From Nonomuraea turcica (GTDB taxonomy: Bacteria > Actinomycetota > Actinomycetes > Streptosporangiales > Streptosporangiaceae): DNA of 64,000 nucleotides. Where the stretch lies: the NCBI RefSeq assembly GCF_030718205.1, contig NZ_JAUZQF010000008.1:186001-250000 (forward strand), given 5' to 3'. Both the position numbers and the translations under genes were made by a program. The notes under the pieces are model-generated. The model saw only the letters and a program-made list of their open reading frames with translations. It had not been told where the DNA came from and made no database searches. Positions 41,701-50,645 of this stretch are shown here, piece by piece; position 1 is the first letter of the stretch, and each line of letters starts with the position of its first letter.

Positions 41701-43266
41701 ATGATGATCGCGATGGGGACCGAGCGCGCGCGGATCCGCGAGGAACTGTCCAGCGCCACCTTCGACCTGCTCGTGATCGGGGGCGGCATCCTGGGCACGT
41801 CGGTGACCTGGATGGCGGCCCAGGCCGGGCTCCGTGTGGCGATGGTGGACGCGGGCGACTTCGCAGGCGCCACCTCCAGCGCCTCCTCCAAACTCGTCCA
41901 CGGCGGCCTGCGTTACCTGCAGACCGGCAACGTCCGGCTGGTCGCGGAAAACCACCGCGAGCGGCGTGCCCTGGCCGCCGACATCGCGCCCCACCTGGTC
42001 AAGCCGCTGACGTTCCTGGTGCCCATCTACAAGGGCGGGCCGCACGGGGCCGCCAAGCTGGGCGCGGGGGTGTTCCTCTACTCGGCGCTGTCGGTGTTCG
42101 GCGACGGCATGGGCAAGGTGATCACGCCGCAGCAGGCGGTCTCCAAGGTGCCCGCGCTGCGCACCGAGGGCCTGCGGGCCGCCGCCGTCTACGGCGACCA
42201 CCAGATGAACGACAGCCGGGTGGCGGTCATGACCGTGCGGGCCGCGGTGGACGCCGGCGCGATCGTGCTCAACCACGCGGAGGTCGTGGACCTGCGTAAG
42301 ACCGGCGGCACCGTGACCGGCGCCGAGTTGCGCGACCGGCTCGACGGCACCGAGTTCGGGGTGTCCGCGCGGCTCGTCCTGAACGCCACCGGGCCGTGGG
42401 TGGACCACCTGCGGCGGATGGAGGACCCGGACGCGGCCCCGAGCATCCGGCTCTCCAAGGGCGCGCATCTGGTCCTGCGCCGCCACGAGCCGTGGAAGGC
42501 CGCGCTGACCACGCCGATCGACAAATACCGCGTGTCGTTCGCCATCCCGTGGGAGGACCATCTGCTGCTCGGCACGACCGACGAGGCCTACGAGGGCGAC
42601 CCCGCCGAGGTGCGCCCCACCGAGGCCGACATCGCGCAGATCCTCGACGAGGCCGGGCATTCCGTACGCGAGGAGCAGCTCAAGCGCGAGGACATCACCT
42701 ATGCCTTCGCGGGGCTGCGCGTGCTCCCCGGCGGCCCTGGCCAGGTGGCGTCGGCCAAGCGGGAGACCGTGCTGAGCAGGGGCAAGGGCGGCATGCTCTC
42801 GGTCGCGGGCGGCAAGTGGACGACTTACCGGCACATCGGCAGGCACGTGCTCGACACGCTCGCCCACCTGCCGGGGCGACCGCTGGGCGACGACCTGGCC
42901 GACATCCTGCCCGCCGTGCCGCTGCCCGGGCTGGCCAGCCCGGACGCGGTCGCGATGCGGCTGTGGACGGACCGGGAGCGGGGGGGCCGCATGGATCCGC
43001 TGGTGGCCAGACACCTGGCCTCGCACTACGGGTCGATCGCGTTCGACCTGGTCAGGCTCATCCGCGAGACACCCGCGCTGGGCGAGCGCATCCACCCGGA
43101 CGGGCCCGACATCTGGGCCCAAGCGGTCTTCGCGCGCGACCACGAGTGGGCGGCCACGGTGGACGACGTCGTACGCCGCCGCACGACGCTCACCGTACGC
43201 GGCCTCGACACACCCGAGGTACGCACCAAGATCGCGCAGCTGCTCGGACAGGCACTGAAGCCCTAG
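41701..43266 (+). CDS. glpD: Glycerol-3-phosphate dehydrogenase (FAD-dependent)
   Basis: About 521 residues. Oxidises glycerol-3-phosphate to DHAP, passing electrons to quinone at the membrane. FAD-binding LLVIGGGILGTSVTWMAA at the N-terminus, then SSKLVHGGLRYL, GDHQMNDSRVAVMTVRAA and SVAGGKWTTYR. The C-terminal domain is complete. Four in-frame ATGs lie at 41695-41715; 41701 has the best spacing from GGAG. Last gene of the glp operon; no glycerol facilitator gene is included. Confidence 0.96.
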   Translation: MMIAMGTERARIREELSSATFDLLVIGGGILGTSVTWMAAQAGLRVAMVDAGDFAGATSSASSKLVHGGLRYLQTGNVRLVAENHRERRALAADIAPHLVKPLTFLVPIYKGGPHGAAKLGAGVFLYSALSVFGDGMGKVITPQQAVSKVPALRTEGLRAAAVYGDHQMNDSRVAVMTVRAAVDAGAIVLNHAEVVDLRKTGGTVTGAELRDRLDGTEFGVSARLVLNATGPWVDHLRRMEDPDAAPSIRLSKGAHLVLRRHEPWKAALTTPIDKYRVSFAIPWEDHLLLGTTDEAYEGDPAEVRPTEADIAQILDEAGHSVREEQLKREDITYAFAGLRVLPGGPGQVASAKRETVLSRGKGGMLSVAGGKWTTYRHIGRHVLDTLAHLPGRPLGDDLADILPAVPLPGLASPDAVAMRLWTDRERGGRMDPLVARHLASHYGSIAFDLVRLIRETPALGERIHPDGPDIWAQAVFARDHEWAATVDDVVRRRTTLTVRGLDTPEVRTKIAQLLGQALKP

Positions 43267-43376
43267 AGTCGCACCCCTGCTGCCGGAGGAGGCGATGCAT
43301 ACCCGCGCCGGGGGGCTGGGCGGTGAGATCGGGGGACCTGCGCGGGGGCGGGCTGTGAGACCCGGGGGATGCGTTG

Positions 43377-43643
43377 TTAGCCGTCCAGCCAGGCATCGAT
43401 GAGTCGCTCGGCCGTGGTCCACGCCCAGTCCCACAGCTCTGCTGGGGACTGACCGAGGGACGCGGTCACCAGCAGCCCGCCGAGGATCAGCACCATCACG
43501 ATGAAGGCGCCCTTCGGCCCACGGTTACTCGCCGCCTTCCCGCTGCTCCTCTCACGTCTCTCGCGGCGGTGCCGGTCCGCATCGTCTTGCGCCCACTCCT
43601 TAAGGAAATCCTCGAACCGGCGTTGACCCCAACTGCCACTCAT
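43377..43643 (-). CDS. Small single-pass membrane protein
   Basis: 88 residues. Basic, charged N-terminal half (AQDDADRHRRERRERSSGKA), one helix (about 46-65, AFIVMVLILGGLLVTASLG) and a short acidic external end rich in Trp. AAGGGGAG five bases before the ATG supports it. Unknown role; converges with glpD. Confidence 0.65.
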   Translation of the reverse strand: MSGSWGQRRFEDFLKEWAQDDADRHRRERRERSSGKAASNRGPKGAFIVMVLILGGLLVTASLGQSPAELWDWAWTTAERLIDAWLDG

Positions 43644-43812
43644 CCGCTCCCCTTCCCTCGGGTGACGCCATGGTTGTCACCCACTGCTTGTGTGACGCTA
43701 CGGACCGTCAAATTGTTCGCGGCCGGTCCCAGCCGATGAGAGCTGCTCGTGCGCATCCGCCTGGAACAGCGAGAGCACGACTCCTGACCCATACGCGGGG
43801 AAGGGGGTAGGC

Positions 43813-44313
43813 ATGTGTACTCCCATGAACGAAGCCCTGATCCGCCACTTCCGCGACCTGCGCGACGGCAGCCACGGCCAGGCCATCTCGCGGGAGGACA
43901 AAGAGAGCCTGTTCGTCACGGCGATCGAACTGCTCGACCCGGTGGCGAAGACGGCGCTGGAGGAGCTCAACGCCGACCTGCTGCTCGGCACGGGCGAGGT
44001 GGTGGCCAGCGGGGTCACCCGATCGAAGGAGGGCGGGCTCAACGCCATGTGGTCGCTGACGTGGCCCGAACAGCGCGCCTGCCACGTCCAGCCCATCGCG
44101 GTCGTCGCCCACTACGGCGCCGGATTCCACCACCCGCACCTACGGGGCAACACCGTCGGTGACTGGCCGATGAATATCTTCGATACCGCGGACGCCCAGG
44201 CGCAGATCGACACGCTCCGGGTGATCGCCGCCGGCGACGCCCACAACCTGGTCTTCCAGGAAAGCTACCGTCTCATGCCCGCCATCGCCCACCGAGCCGA
44301 CGCGCCCTCCTGA
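43813..44313 (+). CDS. Hypothetical protein
   Basis: 166 residues, no membrane helix. The first half is helical with acidic and basic residues (IRHFRDLRDGSHGQAI, VAKTALEELNADLLLGTG). The second has WSLTWPEQRA and VVAHYGAGFHHPHLRGNTVG, whose histidines could bind metal. I do not recognise it. AAGGGGGTAGGC precedes the ATG and the reading frame is well biased. Confidence 0.7.
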   Translation: MCTPMNEALIRHFRDLRDGSHGQAISREDKESLFVTAIELLDPVAKTALEELNADLLLGTGEVVASGVTRSKEGGLNAMWSLTWPEQRACHVQPIAVVAHYGAGFHHPHLRGNTVGDWPMNIFDTADAQAQIDTLRVIAAGDAHNLVFQESYRLMPAIAHRADAPS

Positions 44314-44597
44314 CAGCCACCCACACCCGAGCACACCCTCACGCCTGCCACGCCCCCACGCGGACAAAGGCGTGCGGCGCCCAAGGTTGAACCACGGACC
44401 CTGGTCAACCTCGGGCTCGCGTAACGGCGGGCGACTTGTGAAGGGTCAGAGGCCGTTTCCTGGAGGGCCCTGCTCATGGTCGCGCTCGCACGGGGCTCCG
44501 CTGGTCACGCAAGCTGCCGCTCTCCGCCCCAGGCTCGCCGCTCCGGCAGCCGACGTATGGCGAGTGGCCAACCACGGCACCGCGTAAAAGAAAATCT
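44314..44597. other. Intergenic region with one imperfect hairpin
   Basis: The 284-bp gap contains AGGTTGA-A-CCA (44384-44394) that pairs with TGG-TCAACCT (44402-44411), a bulged 10-bp stem which may end the gene at 43813. I found no tRNA and no convincing short gene. Confidence 0.4.
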
Positions 44598-46007
44598 CTA
44601 TGCCTCGGTGAAGCCGCGCACGCGGCCGCCGGCGGATTCACGCACGGCCGCCGCGACCGCGCCCGCGACATCCGGGTGGAACACGCTGGGGACGATGTAG
44701 TTGGGCCCCAGCTCCTCGGGCGTGACGACCGCGGCCAGCGCACCGGCCGCCGCCAGCAGCATCTCCTGTGTCACCCCACCGGCCTGCGCGTCCAGCAGCC
44801 CACGGAACACACCGGGGAAGGCCAGCACGTTGTTGATCTGGTTGGGGTAGTCGGACCGCCCGGTCGCCACCACGGCCGCGTGCTCGCGCGCGTCGTCGGG
44901 CGACACCTCGGGCTCCGGGTTGGCCAGCGCGAACACCACCGCGTCGTCGGCCATCGTCGCGATGTCGTCCCCGGTGAGGATCCCCGGCGCGGACACCCCG
45001 ACGAACACATCGGCCCCCTTGACCGCCCCCCGCAGGTCCCCCGCGTATCCCTCGGCGTTGGTGTGCTCGGCGATCCAGCGCAGCGACTCGTCGAGGTCGT
45101 CGCGCCCCTTGTGCACGGCGCCCAGGTAGTCGCACACGATCACGTTGCGCGCCCCCGCCGCCAGCAGCAGCCGCAGCACGGCGTTTCCGGCCGCGCCCGC
45201 GCCGGCCATGGTGATCTTGACACCCTCGAGGCTCTTGTTGACGACACGCAGCGCGTTGGTCAGCGCCGCCAGCACGCAGATCGCGGTCCCGTGCTGGTCG
45301 TCGTGGAAGACGGGGATGTCGAGCAGCTCGCGCAGCCGCCGCTCCACCTCGAAGCAGCGCGGCGCGCCGATGTCCTCCAGGTTGATGCCGCCGAACCCGG
45401 GCGCGATCACCTGGACGGTCCTGACGATCTCGTCCACGTCCTGCGTGTCCAGACAGATCGGCCAGGCGTCGATGCCCGCGAACCGCTTGAACAGTGCCGC
45501 CTTGCCCTCCATGACCGGCAGCGCCGCCTCAGGCCCGATGTTGCCCAGCCCCAGAACGGCCGAGCCGTCCGTGACGACGGCCACGGTGTTGCGCTTGATG
45601 GTCAGACGCCGCGCGTCCTCCTTGTTGCGCGCGATCGCCATCGACACGCGTGCCACGCCCGGCGTGTAGGCCATCGACAGCTCGTCGCGGTTACGCAGCG
45701 GCACCTTCGACACCATCTCGATCTTGCCGCCGAGGTGCATGAGGAACGTGCGGTCGGACACCTTGTGAATGACCACGCCCTCGACGGCCTCGAGCTGGTC
45801 GACGATGGCCTGGGCGTGGTCGGTGTCCCTGGCGGCGCAGGTCACGTCGATGCGGAGCTTCTCGTGGCCGGCGGTGGTGACGTCGAGGGCGGTCACCACG
45901 CCCCCGGCGGTCTCTACGGCATGGGTGAGCTGGCTGACGGCCTTGCCGCCTGCGGGCACCTCGAGCCGCACGGTGATGGAGTAGGACACACTCGGGACGG
46001 TCGCCAC
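44598..46007 (-). CDS. NAD-dependent malic enzyme with N-terminal ACT domain
   Basis: About 469 residues. Converts malate to pyruvate and CO2. An ACT-type regulatory domain (about 1-85, SYSITVRLEVPAGGKAVSQL) precedes the catalytic part, with MAYTPGVARVSMAIARNKED, LFKRFAGIDAWPICLDTQDV, FHDDQHGTAICVLAALTNAL and MAGAGAAGNAVLRLLLAAGA (Rossmann). Phosphotransacetylase fusion is absent. GTG 46007 has GAAGGAGC upstream. Amino acids sensed by the ACT domain could control it (inference from domain type). Confidence 0.93.
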   Translation of the reverse strand: MATVPSVSYSITVRLEVPAGGKAVSQLTHAVETAGGVVTALDVTTAGHEKLRIDVTCAARDTDHAQAIVDQLEAVEGVVIHKVSDRTFLMHLGGKIEMVSKVPLRNRDELSMAYTPGVARVSMAIARNKEDARRLTIKRNTVAVVTDGSAVLGLGNIGPEAALPVMEGKAALFKRFAGIDAWPICLDTQDVDEIVRTVQVIAPGFGGINLEDIGAPRCFEVERRLRELLDIPVFHDDQHGTAICVLAALTNALRVVNKSLEGVKITMAGAGAAGNAVLRLLLAAGARNVIVCDYLGAVHKGRDDLDESLRWIAEHTNAEGYAGDLRGAVKGADVFVGVSAPGILTGDDIATMADDAVVFALANPEPEVSPDDAREHAAVVATGRSDYPNQINNVLAFPGVFRGLLDAQAGGVTQEMLLAAAGALAAVVTPEELGPNYIVPSVFHPDVAGAVAAAVRESAGGRVRGFTEA

Positions 46008-46063
46008 GTCAATCGCTCCTTCGGGACTGACCAAGAAGTCCTCCCATGTTAGGGGGAGTTAGG

Positions 46064-46693
46064 TCAATCCAATGCCTCGGCAGCGGTGACGATCAGGTCG
46101 ACGCAGGTCGGAACGGGGATCGTGGTGCTGTCCACGACCAGATGATATTGACACGCGTCCGCTGGATCCGTGCGGTAGAAGTGGCGCCAATAGGCCATTC
46201 TGGCCCGGTCGTTGTCCTCGATGGTCCGGCGCGCCTCGCGCTCGCTGACCTCGCCCAGCGTGGCCGTCTGCCGGATCCTGCGTTTGACCGGGGCGTCGAG
46301 CCTGACGTGCAGCGCACCGGGGTGCTCGGCAAGGACCACGGCGCCGGCCCGGCCCAGGAAGACGCCGCCCTGCGTGCGGGCGGTCTCCCTCATCATGCGC
46401 TCGGTACGGCGCACGAACTCCTCGGGCGCGAGCGGCATCACGCCCGGAACATACATGTCCACGCCGCCGAAGGTGACCGTCGGTAGCCGCATCGCCCCGG
46501 ACAGGAGCCTGCCGAGGCCGTGCTCGGCCCGGTCGTCGTGCGCGAGCGCCTCCTCCAGCGTGCAGCCGAGCTCCTGGGCGACGGCACTGGGAATGGCCCG
46601 GTCGACGAAAGGCACGCCGAGGCGCTCGGCCACGGCCGGGCCGATCTGGCTCCCGGCCGTGCCGTATGTCGCCGATATGGTGACGACCCGCAT
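46064..46693 (-). CDS. Cytidylate kinase-like protein
   Basis: 209 residues. VTISATYGTAGSQIGPAVAE is a P-loop-like start of the cytidylate-kinase-like (AAK6) family, with FVDRAIPSAVAQELG next; DNDRARMAYWRHFYRTDPAD is characteristic of this family, not of true Cmk. The glycine-rich loop lacks the canonical GKST, and the real activity is not established. Starts at ATG 46693. Confidence 0.85.
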   Translation of the reverse strand: MRVVTISATYGTAGSQIGPAVAERLGVPFVDRAIPSAVAQELGCTLEEALAHDDRAEHGLGRLLSGAMRLPTVTFGGVDMYVPGVMPLAPEEFVRRTERMMRETARTQGGVFLGRAGAVVLAEHPGALHVRLDAPVKRRIRQTATLGEVSEREARRTIEDNDRARMAYWRHFYRTDPADACQYHLVVDSTTIPVPTCVDLIVTAAEALD

Positions 46694-46702
46694 ATCCCCA
46701 GG

Positions 46703-47638
46703 TTAGAACAGAGCGCTCGCCAAAGCTCTACGTGCTTTCGCCAAAGATGGGTCGTCGGCGGGCAACGCGTCGAACAGGCCGAGCAAATGACGCCTCGCCT
46801 TGTCCCGCTCGTCGCCCGACGTGCGCTTGACCACGGCGATGACACGCTCGAACGCCTCGTCCACCGAGCCCGACAACATCTCGAAGTCGGCGGCGAGCAG
46901 CTGCGCGTCGAGGTCGGCGGGGTCCTGCAGGCGCCGCTGGACGTCGGCGGGGTCGGCGGCCTCCGTGCGCTTGATCAGGCTGACGCCGGCCAGGCCCATC
47001 TTGGCGTCCTCGTCGCCGGGCACGCGGGCCAGCAGCCGCTGGTAGGCCGCCGCCGCCGCGTCCAGGTCGCCGCTCTCGATCGCCTGCTCGGCGGCGGCCA
47101 GGTCGGGATCGGTGGGCGGGCCCTCCGGCGCCTCCTGCTCTTCGGCCGCGGGCGGCCGGGCGCCGGGGTTGGCCTCGTAGAACTGCTCGACCGCACCCAT
47201 CAGCTCGTCGAGCCAGCGGCGCACCTCCTGCTCGGGCAGCACCTGCTGGAAGCCGGTCACGGCCTGCCCCTGAAAGATGGCCAGCACGGTCGGCACGGCC
47301 TGCACCCGCAGCGCCTGGGCGATCTGCGGGCTGGCGTCCACGTTGACCCTGGCCAGCACGGCCCGGCCGGCCAGGTCGCCGACGACCTTCTCCAGCACCG
47401 GGCTCAGCTGGGCGCTGCCGGGCGCCCTGGGAGACCAGAGGTCGAGGACGACCGGCAACCTCATGGACCGGTCGATGACGTCGGTCGTGAACGTCTCCTC
47501 GGTCACGTCGACGATCGAGGCCGCCGCACCCGTCTGGGGACCTGTCGCCTCCCGCCGGGCCTGCGCCTCCAGTGCCTGCTTGCGCGCGCCCAGATCTATC
47601 GCTCCGTAGAGCGACCCGGGCCTAGAGAAGTCCGCCAT
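46703..47638 (-). CDS. YbbN/CnoX-like thioredoxin-TPR protein without CxxC
   Basis: 311 residues. A thioredoxin-like domain at about 35-145 (VLDLWSPRAPGSAQLSPVLE) has no cysteines where CxxC should be, so it cannot act as an oxidoreductase; the redox-inactive type is known in YbbN-like holdases. The rest is helical and TPR-like (DLAAAEQAIESGDLDAAAAA). Co-chaperone function is the family's; here it is inferred. ATG 47638 (MADFSRPGS) is preferred. It overlaps the MarR gene by 17 bp. Confidence 0.82.
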   Translation of the reverse strand: MADFSRPGSLYGAIDLGARKQALEAQARREATGPQTGAAASIVDVTEETFTTDVIDRSMRLPVVLDLWSPRAPGSAQLSPVLEKVVGDLAGRAVLARVNVDASPQIAQALRVQAVPTVLAIFQGQAVTGFQQVLPEQEVRRWLDELMGAVEQFYEANPGARPPAAEEQEAPEGPPTDPDLAAAEQAIESGDLDAAAAAYQRLLARVPGDEDAKMGLAGVSLIKRTEAADPADVQRRLQDPADLDAQLLAADFEMLSGSVDEAFERVIAVVKRTSGDERDKARRHLLGLFDALPADDPSLAKARRALASALF

Positions 47639-48173
47639 GCTCTTCATCTTGCCGCATGGATGGGCCTGCGAAGTCACCCGCCGCGACCCTGAGCGTACGC
47701 AACTGGTCGAACATCTGGTGGAGTTCGTTCTCGGCGTACATGCCGAGGCCGAATTCGGCGGCCATCAGGTCACGGGTGGCCCGCCGTACGACGTCCCTGC
47801 CCGCGGCGGTGATCTCGGCCAGCACGCCGCGTCCGTCCCGAGGGTTGGGCAGGCGGCAGACGAATCCGGATTTCTCCAGCCTGTCCACGGTGTTCGTCAC
47901 GCTGGTGGGGTGGACCATGAGCCGTTCGCCGATCTTCGACAGCGGGAGCGCGCCTGTCCTGCTGAACGTCAACAGGACCAGCGCCTCGTATCGGGCGAAC
48001 GTCAGGTCATAAGGCTTCAGCAGCGAGTCAAGTTGCGACAGCAGGATCTGATGCGCTCTCATGATCGACGTCACGGCCGCCATGGCGGCGGAGGGCCCGA
48101 AGTGCGCGCGCCAACTCTCCGCAGCGCGGTCGATGGGATCGAACGGCAGGTTGAGCGGCTTCGGCTGTGACAC
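47622..48173 (-). CDS. MarR-family regulator
   Basis: 183 residues. Winged HTH at about 60-130: RYEALVLLTFSRTGALPLSK, then MVHPTSVTNTVDRLEKSGFV and LPNPRDGRGVLAEITAAG. MarR proteins bind DNA as dimers and answer to small ligands or oxidants. The target is unknown. GTG 48173 has TACCGT six bases upstream and no SD. Overlaps the YbbN-like gene, so they share a transcript. Confidence 0.9.
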   Translation of the reverse strand: MSQPKPLNLPFDPIDRAAESWRAHFGPSAAMAAVTSIMRAHQILLSQLDSLLKPYDLTFARYEALVLLTFSRTGALPLSKIGERLMVHPTSVTNTVDRLEKSGFVCRLPNPRDGRGVLAEITAAGRDVVRRATRDLMAAEFGLGMYAENELHQMFDQLRTLRVAAGDFAGPSMRQDEEHGGLL

Positions 48174-48403
48174 AACGCTACGGTAGCGCGCCGGTCGTCC
48201 CGGTTTCGTCCGACTACCTGGAGCGACAGGCCTCCCCCGTTGACCAAGAATCCGGACGTCAATCATCACGCTCAGTTATGGTGCTCGTACGTATGGTGAC
48301 GCGGAAACCAAGTTCATCAGCCTGTGGGGACCGGCCGGACTGATCGTTTCCGCCTTGCCGAGGGGCACGGGGGGTTGCTTGATGAAGTGCAACGGGACAA
48401 CGG

Positions 48404-50617
48404 GTGCGTGAGCACGCGGGCGTTTCGCGAGAGGAGCTGAAGCAGAGCGCGGCCGTGACGGTTGCCGTGCTCCTGGCTGTCGGCTTGGTCGCGGCGTGGA
48501 ACGTCCTCATTCCAGGCGTGGACGCGTGGGAGAACATCGTGGCCGCCGTGATCGGCTCGCTCCGGTTGACCGGGCCCGTGGCCGCGGCGTTCGCCGCGTG
48601 GGTGGCGTTGCGCAAGCGCCGGGCCTTGCGCGGCCGCCCCCTCACGACGTGGCGAGCGCTGAAGGCGCCGCTGGCGATCGTGGTGGTGGTGCTGGGGTCG
48701 TTCGGGGCTACCGTGCTGGTGCTGGCGATCAAGACGGTGCTGACCGACCAGGCGGGGCGGCTGAGCCTGTCGGGGCTGGGCATGGGCATGGCGGGGCTGG
48801 CGTTGTACTCGGTGATCGGGTGGGTGGCCGGCTGGGTGCTGCCCAGGACGTTCACGCCGCCGCTGGCCGGGCTCGGCTGCTACGGCGCGTTCTCGTGGCT
48901 GGCCGACGACCGGGGCTGGGCCGACAAGCTGGCGCCCGGCACCGGGGAGCCGTACGACCTGTTCCAGGGACTGAGCGGGGCGCCGTTCTTCGACCAGACG
49001 ATCTGGCTGCTGGGCATCACGGCGGCGCTGCTGCTCGGCTGGGCGGCGCTGGTGACCAGGCAGGCGCTGGTGCTGGCGTGCGCGCTGCTGGCGGTGCTCG
49101 CGGCGGGGATGGGCGTGTCGCGCGTGCTGACGCAGACCAAGCCGGCCGCGGCGGAGGACATCGCGTACAGCTGCCAGGAGTGGCCGATCACGGTGTGCGT
49201 GCATCCGGGGATGCGGGCGGGGCTGACGGAGCTGGGGGCGGCGTTCACGCAGATCGCCTCGCGGCTGGCCGGAACGCCGGCGGCGTTCACGCGGGTGGAG
49301 CAGCGGCCGCTGGACGACGCGCTGAAGCCGTCCAGCGGGCTCGCGCCGATCCACGTGCCCGATCTTTCCACGGGGTTCGCGGAGGAGGCGGCGTACGAGT
49401 ACATCGAGTCGCTGGCCGCCAAGTGCCCGGGGACCGTGGCGAACGGCTACCGGGAGATCGTGATGGCCTGGTTGCGCGGGGAACCGCTGCCCGGAGGGCC
49501 GCTGCCGGAGCACCAATACGCGGCGTCGTGGTTCTCGTGGCTGAGCGAGCACCAGAGGCGGGAGTGGCTGCGGATGTTCTACAGCGACTTCCAGAACTGC
49601 GGGCTGTCGAGCACGCACTTCGGCGGCGGGCCGGCGCGGCCCCAGGTCGCGTCGCCGTCGTCGATGCAGCCGGTGCCGGAGTCCACCCACGTGTATCCGG
49701 TGTATCCGGACCCCGAGGGCACGGTGGTGGAGCGCATGGTGCCCGGCCCCGGCACCGCGGTGAGGTGGGCGCCGCCCCACTCCTCCTCCCCATGGGCGCC
49801 CGGCCAGCCGTACGGCGGGCCGGCGCCTGAGCAGGTCACCGCGACCGGCGGCACGGCGCGGCCGTCCGGTCCGTCCACGTCGCTCGGCGTCACGCCCGTG
49901 GCGGCCGGATGGGCGACACCGGGCGCGCCGACCGCCGGGTGGGCATCGAGCCCGTCACACGGCGTCGGGCCACACGGCGGGCAGGGCGGCACGTCACGCG
50001 GGCAAGGCGGCAGCCCGCACACCGGACAGTCCGGTGGCCCGCACACCGGACAGAGTGGCAGCCCGCACGGCCGGCAGGGCGGCCCGCACACCGGACAGGG
50101 CGGCCCGCACAACGGACAGGGCGGCGACCCGCACGGCGGGCCTGATGATGGCGGTCGGGTGCTGAGCGGGCCGGCCGGTGGGTGGCAGGGCCGCAGGTGG
50201 CAGACCGGCGGCGCGCAGACCGGCGCATCACAGGCCGGCGCATCGCACACCGGCGCATCACAGGCCAGCGCATTGCACACCGGCGCATCACACACCGGCG
50301 CATCACACACCGGCGCATCACACACCGGCGCATCACACACCGGCGCATCACAGGCCAGCGCATTGCACACCGGCACATCACACACCGGCACATCACACAC
50401 CGGCGCATCACACACCGGCGCATCACAGGCCAGCGCATCACAGGCCAGCGCATCACAGGCCAGCGCATCACAGGCCGGCGCATCGCAGGCCGGCGGATCG
50501 CAGGCCGGCGGATCGTGGACGGCGTTCGAGGCCGGGTGGGCGCCCGGCATGTCCGGGGCCGGGTGGGGACCCGCCGTCGTGGCGGAATCGGAGATGTCAC
50601 CAAACGGCTGGCACTGA
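48404..50617 (+). CDS. Polytopic membrane protein with Gly/His/Gln-rich and GASHT-repeat C-terminus
   Basis: 737 residues. Six hydrophobic helices lie within about 15-245, the last ending near a gap before TKPAAAEDIAYSC. A cysteine-containing domain at about 250-410 (CQEWPITVCVHPGMRAGLTE, ESLAAKCPGTVANGYREIVM) follows. Then come a proline-rich stretch, a Gly/His/Gln/Pro repeat region (about 525-595; PHTGQ, PHGRQ, PHNGQ units) and about 100 residues of five-residue repeats, G-A-S-H-T or Q-A-S. No family is known to me. The start GTG lacks a good SD. Confidence 0.7.
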   Translation: MREHAGVSREELKQSAAVTVAVLLAVGLVAAWNVLIPGVDAWENIVAAVIGSLRLTGPVAAAFAAWVALRKRRALRGRPLTTWRALKAPLAIVVVVLGSFGATVLVLAIKTVLTDQAGRLSLSGLGMGMAGLALYSVIGWVAGWVLPRTFTPPLAGLGCYGAFSWLADDRGWADKLAPGTGEPYDLFQGLSGAPFFDQTIWLLGITAALLLGWAALVTRQALVLACALLAVLAAGMGVSRVLTQTKPAAAEDIAYSCQEWPITVCVHPGMRAGLTELGAAFTQIASRLAGTPAAFTRVEQRPLDDALKPSSGLAPIHVPDLSTGFAEEAAYEYIESLAAKCPGTVANGYREIVMAWLRGEPLPGGPLPEHQYAASWFSWLSEHQRREWLRMFYSDFQNCGLSSTHFGGGPARPQVASPSSMQPVPESTHVYPVYPDPEGTVVERMVPGPGTAVRWAPPHSSSPWAPGQPYGGPAPEQVTATGGTARPSGPSTSLGVTPVAAGWATPGAPTAGWASSPSHGVGPHGGQGGTSRGQGGSPHTGQSGGPHTGQSGSPHGRQGGPHTGQGGPHNGQGGDPHGGPDDGGRVLSGPAGGWQGRRWQTGGAQTGASQAGASHTGASQASALHTGASHTGASHTGASHTGASHTGASQASALHTGTSHTGTSHTGASHTGASQASASQASASQASASQAGASQAGGSQAGGSWTAFEAGWAPGMSGAGWGPAVVAESEMSPNGWH
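50221..50520 (+). repeat. Twenty in-phase 15-bp tandem repeats coding for GASHT-type pentapeptides
   Basis: The unit is CGGCGCATCACACAC, with variants ending CAGGC, GGCCAG and similar. Twenty units of exactly 15 bp run from 50221 to 50520 without a change of phase, so the reading frame of the 737-residue protein is kept (residues about 606-706). All three frames are open here, which explains long overlapping reading frames. Copy number probably varies between strains by slippage. Confidence 0.9.
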
Positions 50618-50645
50618 TGATCGGCCAGCGGGTAGTCATGCGGAC

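Noticed and set aside
44314..44597. Second tRNA in the gap before the malic enzyme gene
   Set aside because: The paired segments there make only a single bulged hairpin, with no acceptor, D or T arms.
50221..50520. CRISPR-like array
   Set aside because: Units are only 15 bp, contiguous, in coding phase and have no spacers.
49579..50550. Minus-strand frame with CDAPV-type repeats opposite the GASHT array
   Set aside because: It mirrors the 15-bp repeat on the other strand. It has no SD or domain, and the plus-strand frame continues from an evident membrane protein.
50178..50645. Frame extending DUF4230 upstream through PAHHT-like repeats
   Set aside because: All three frames are open across the 15-bp repeats. 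The DUF4230 protein has a good anchor right after ATG 50646, so the extension is artefact.
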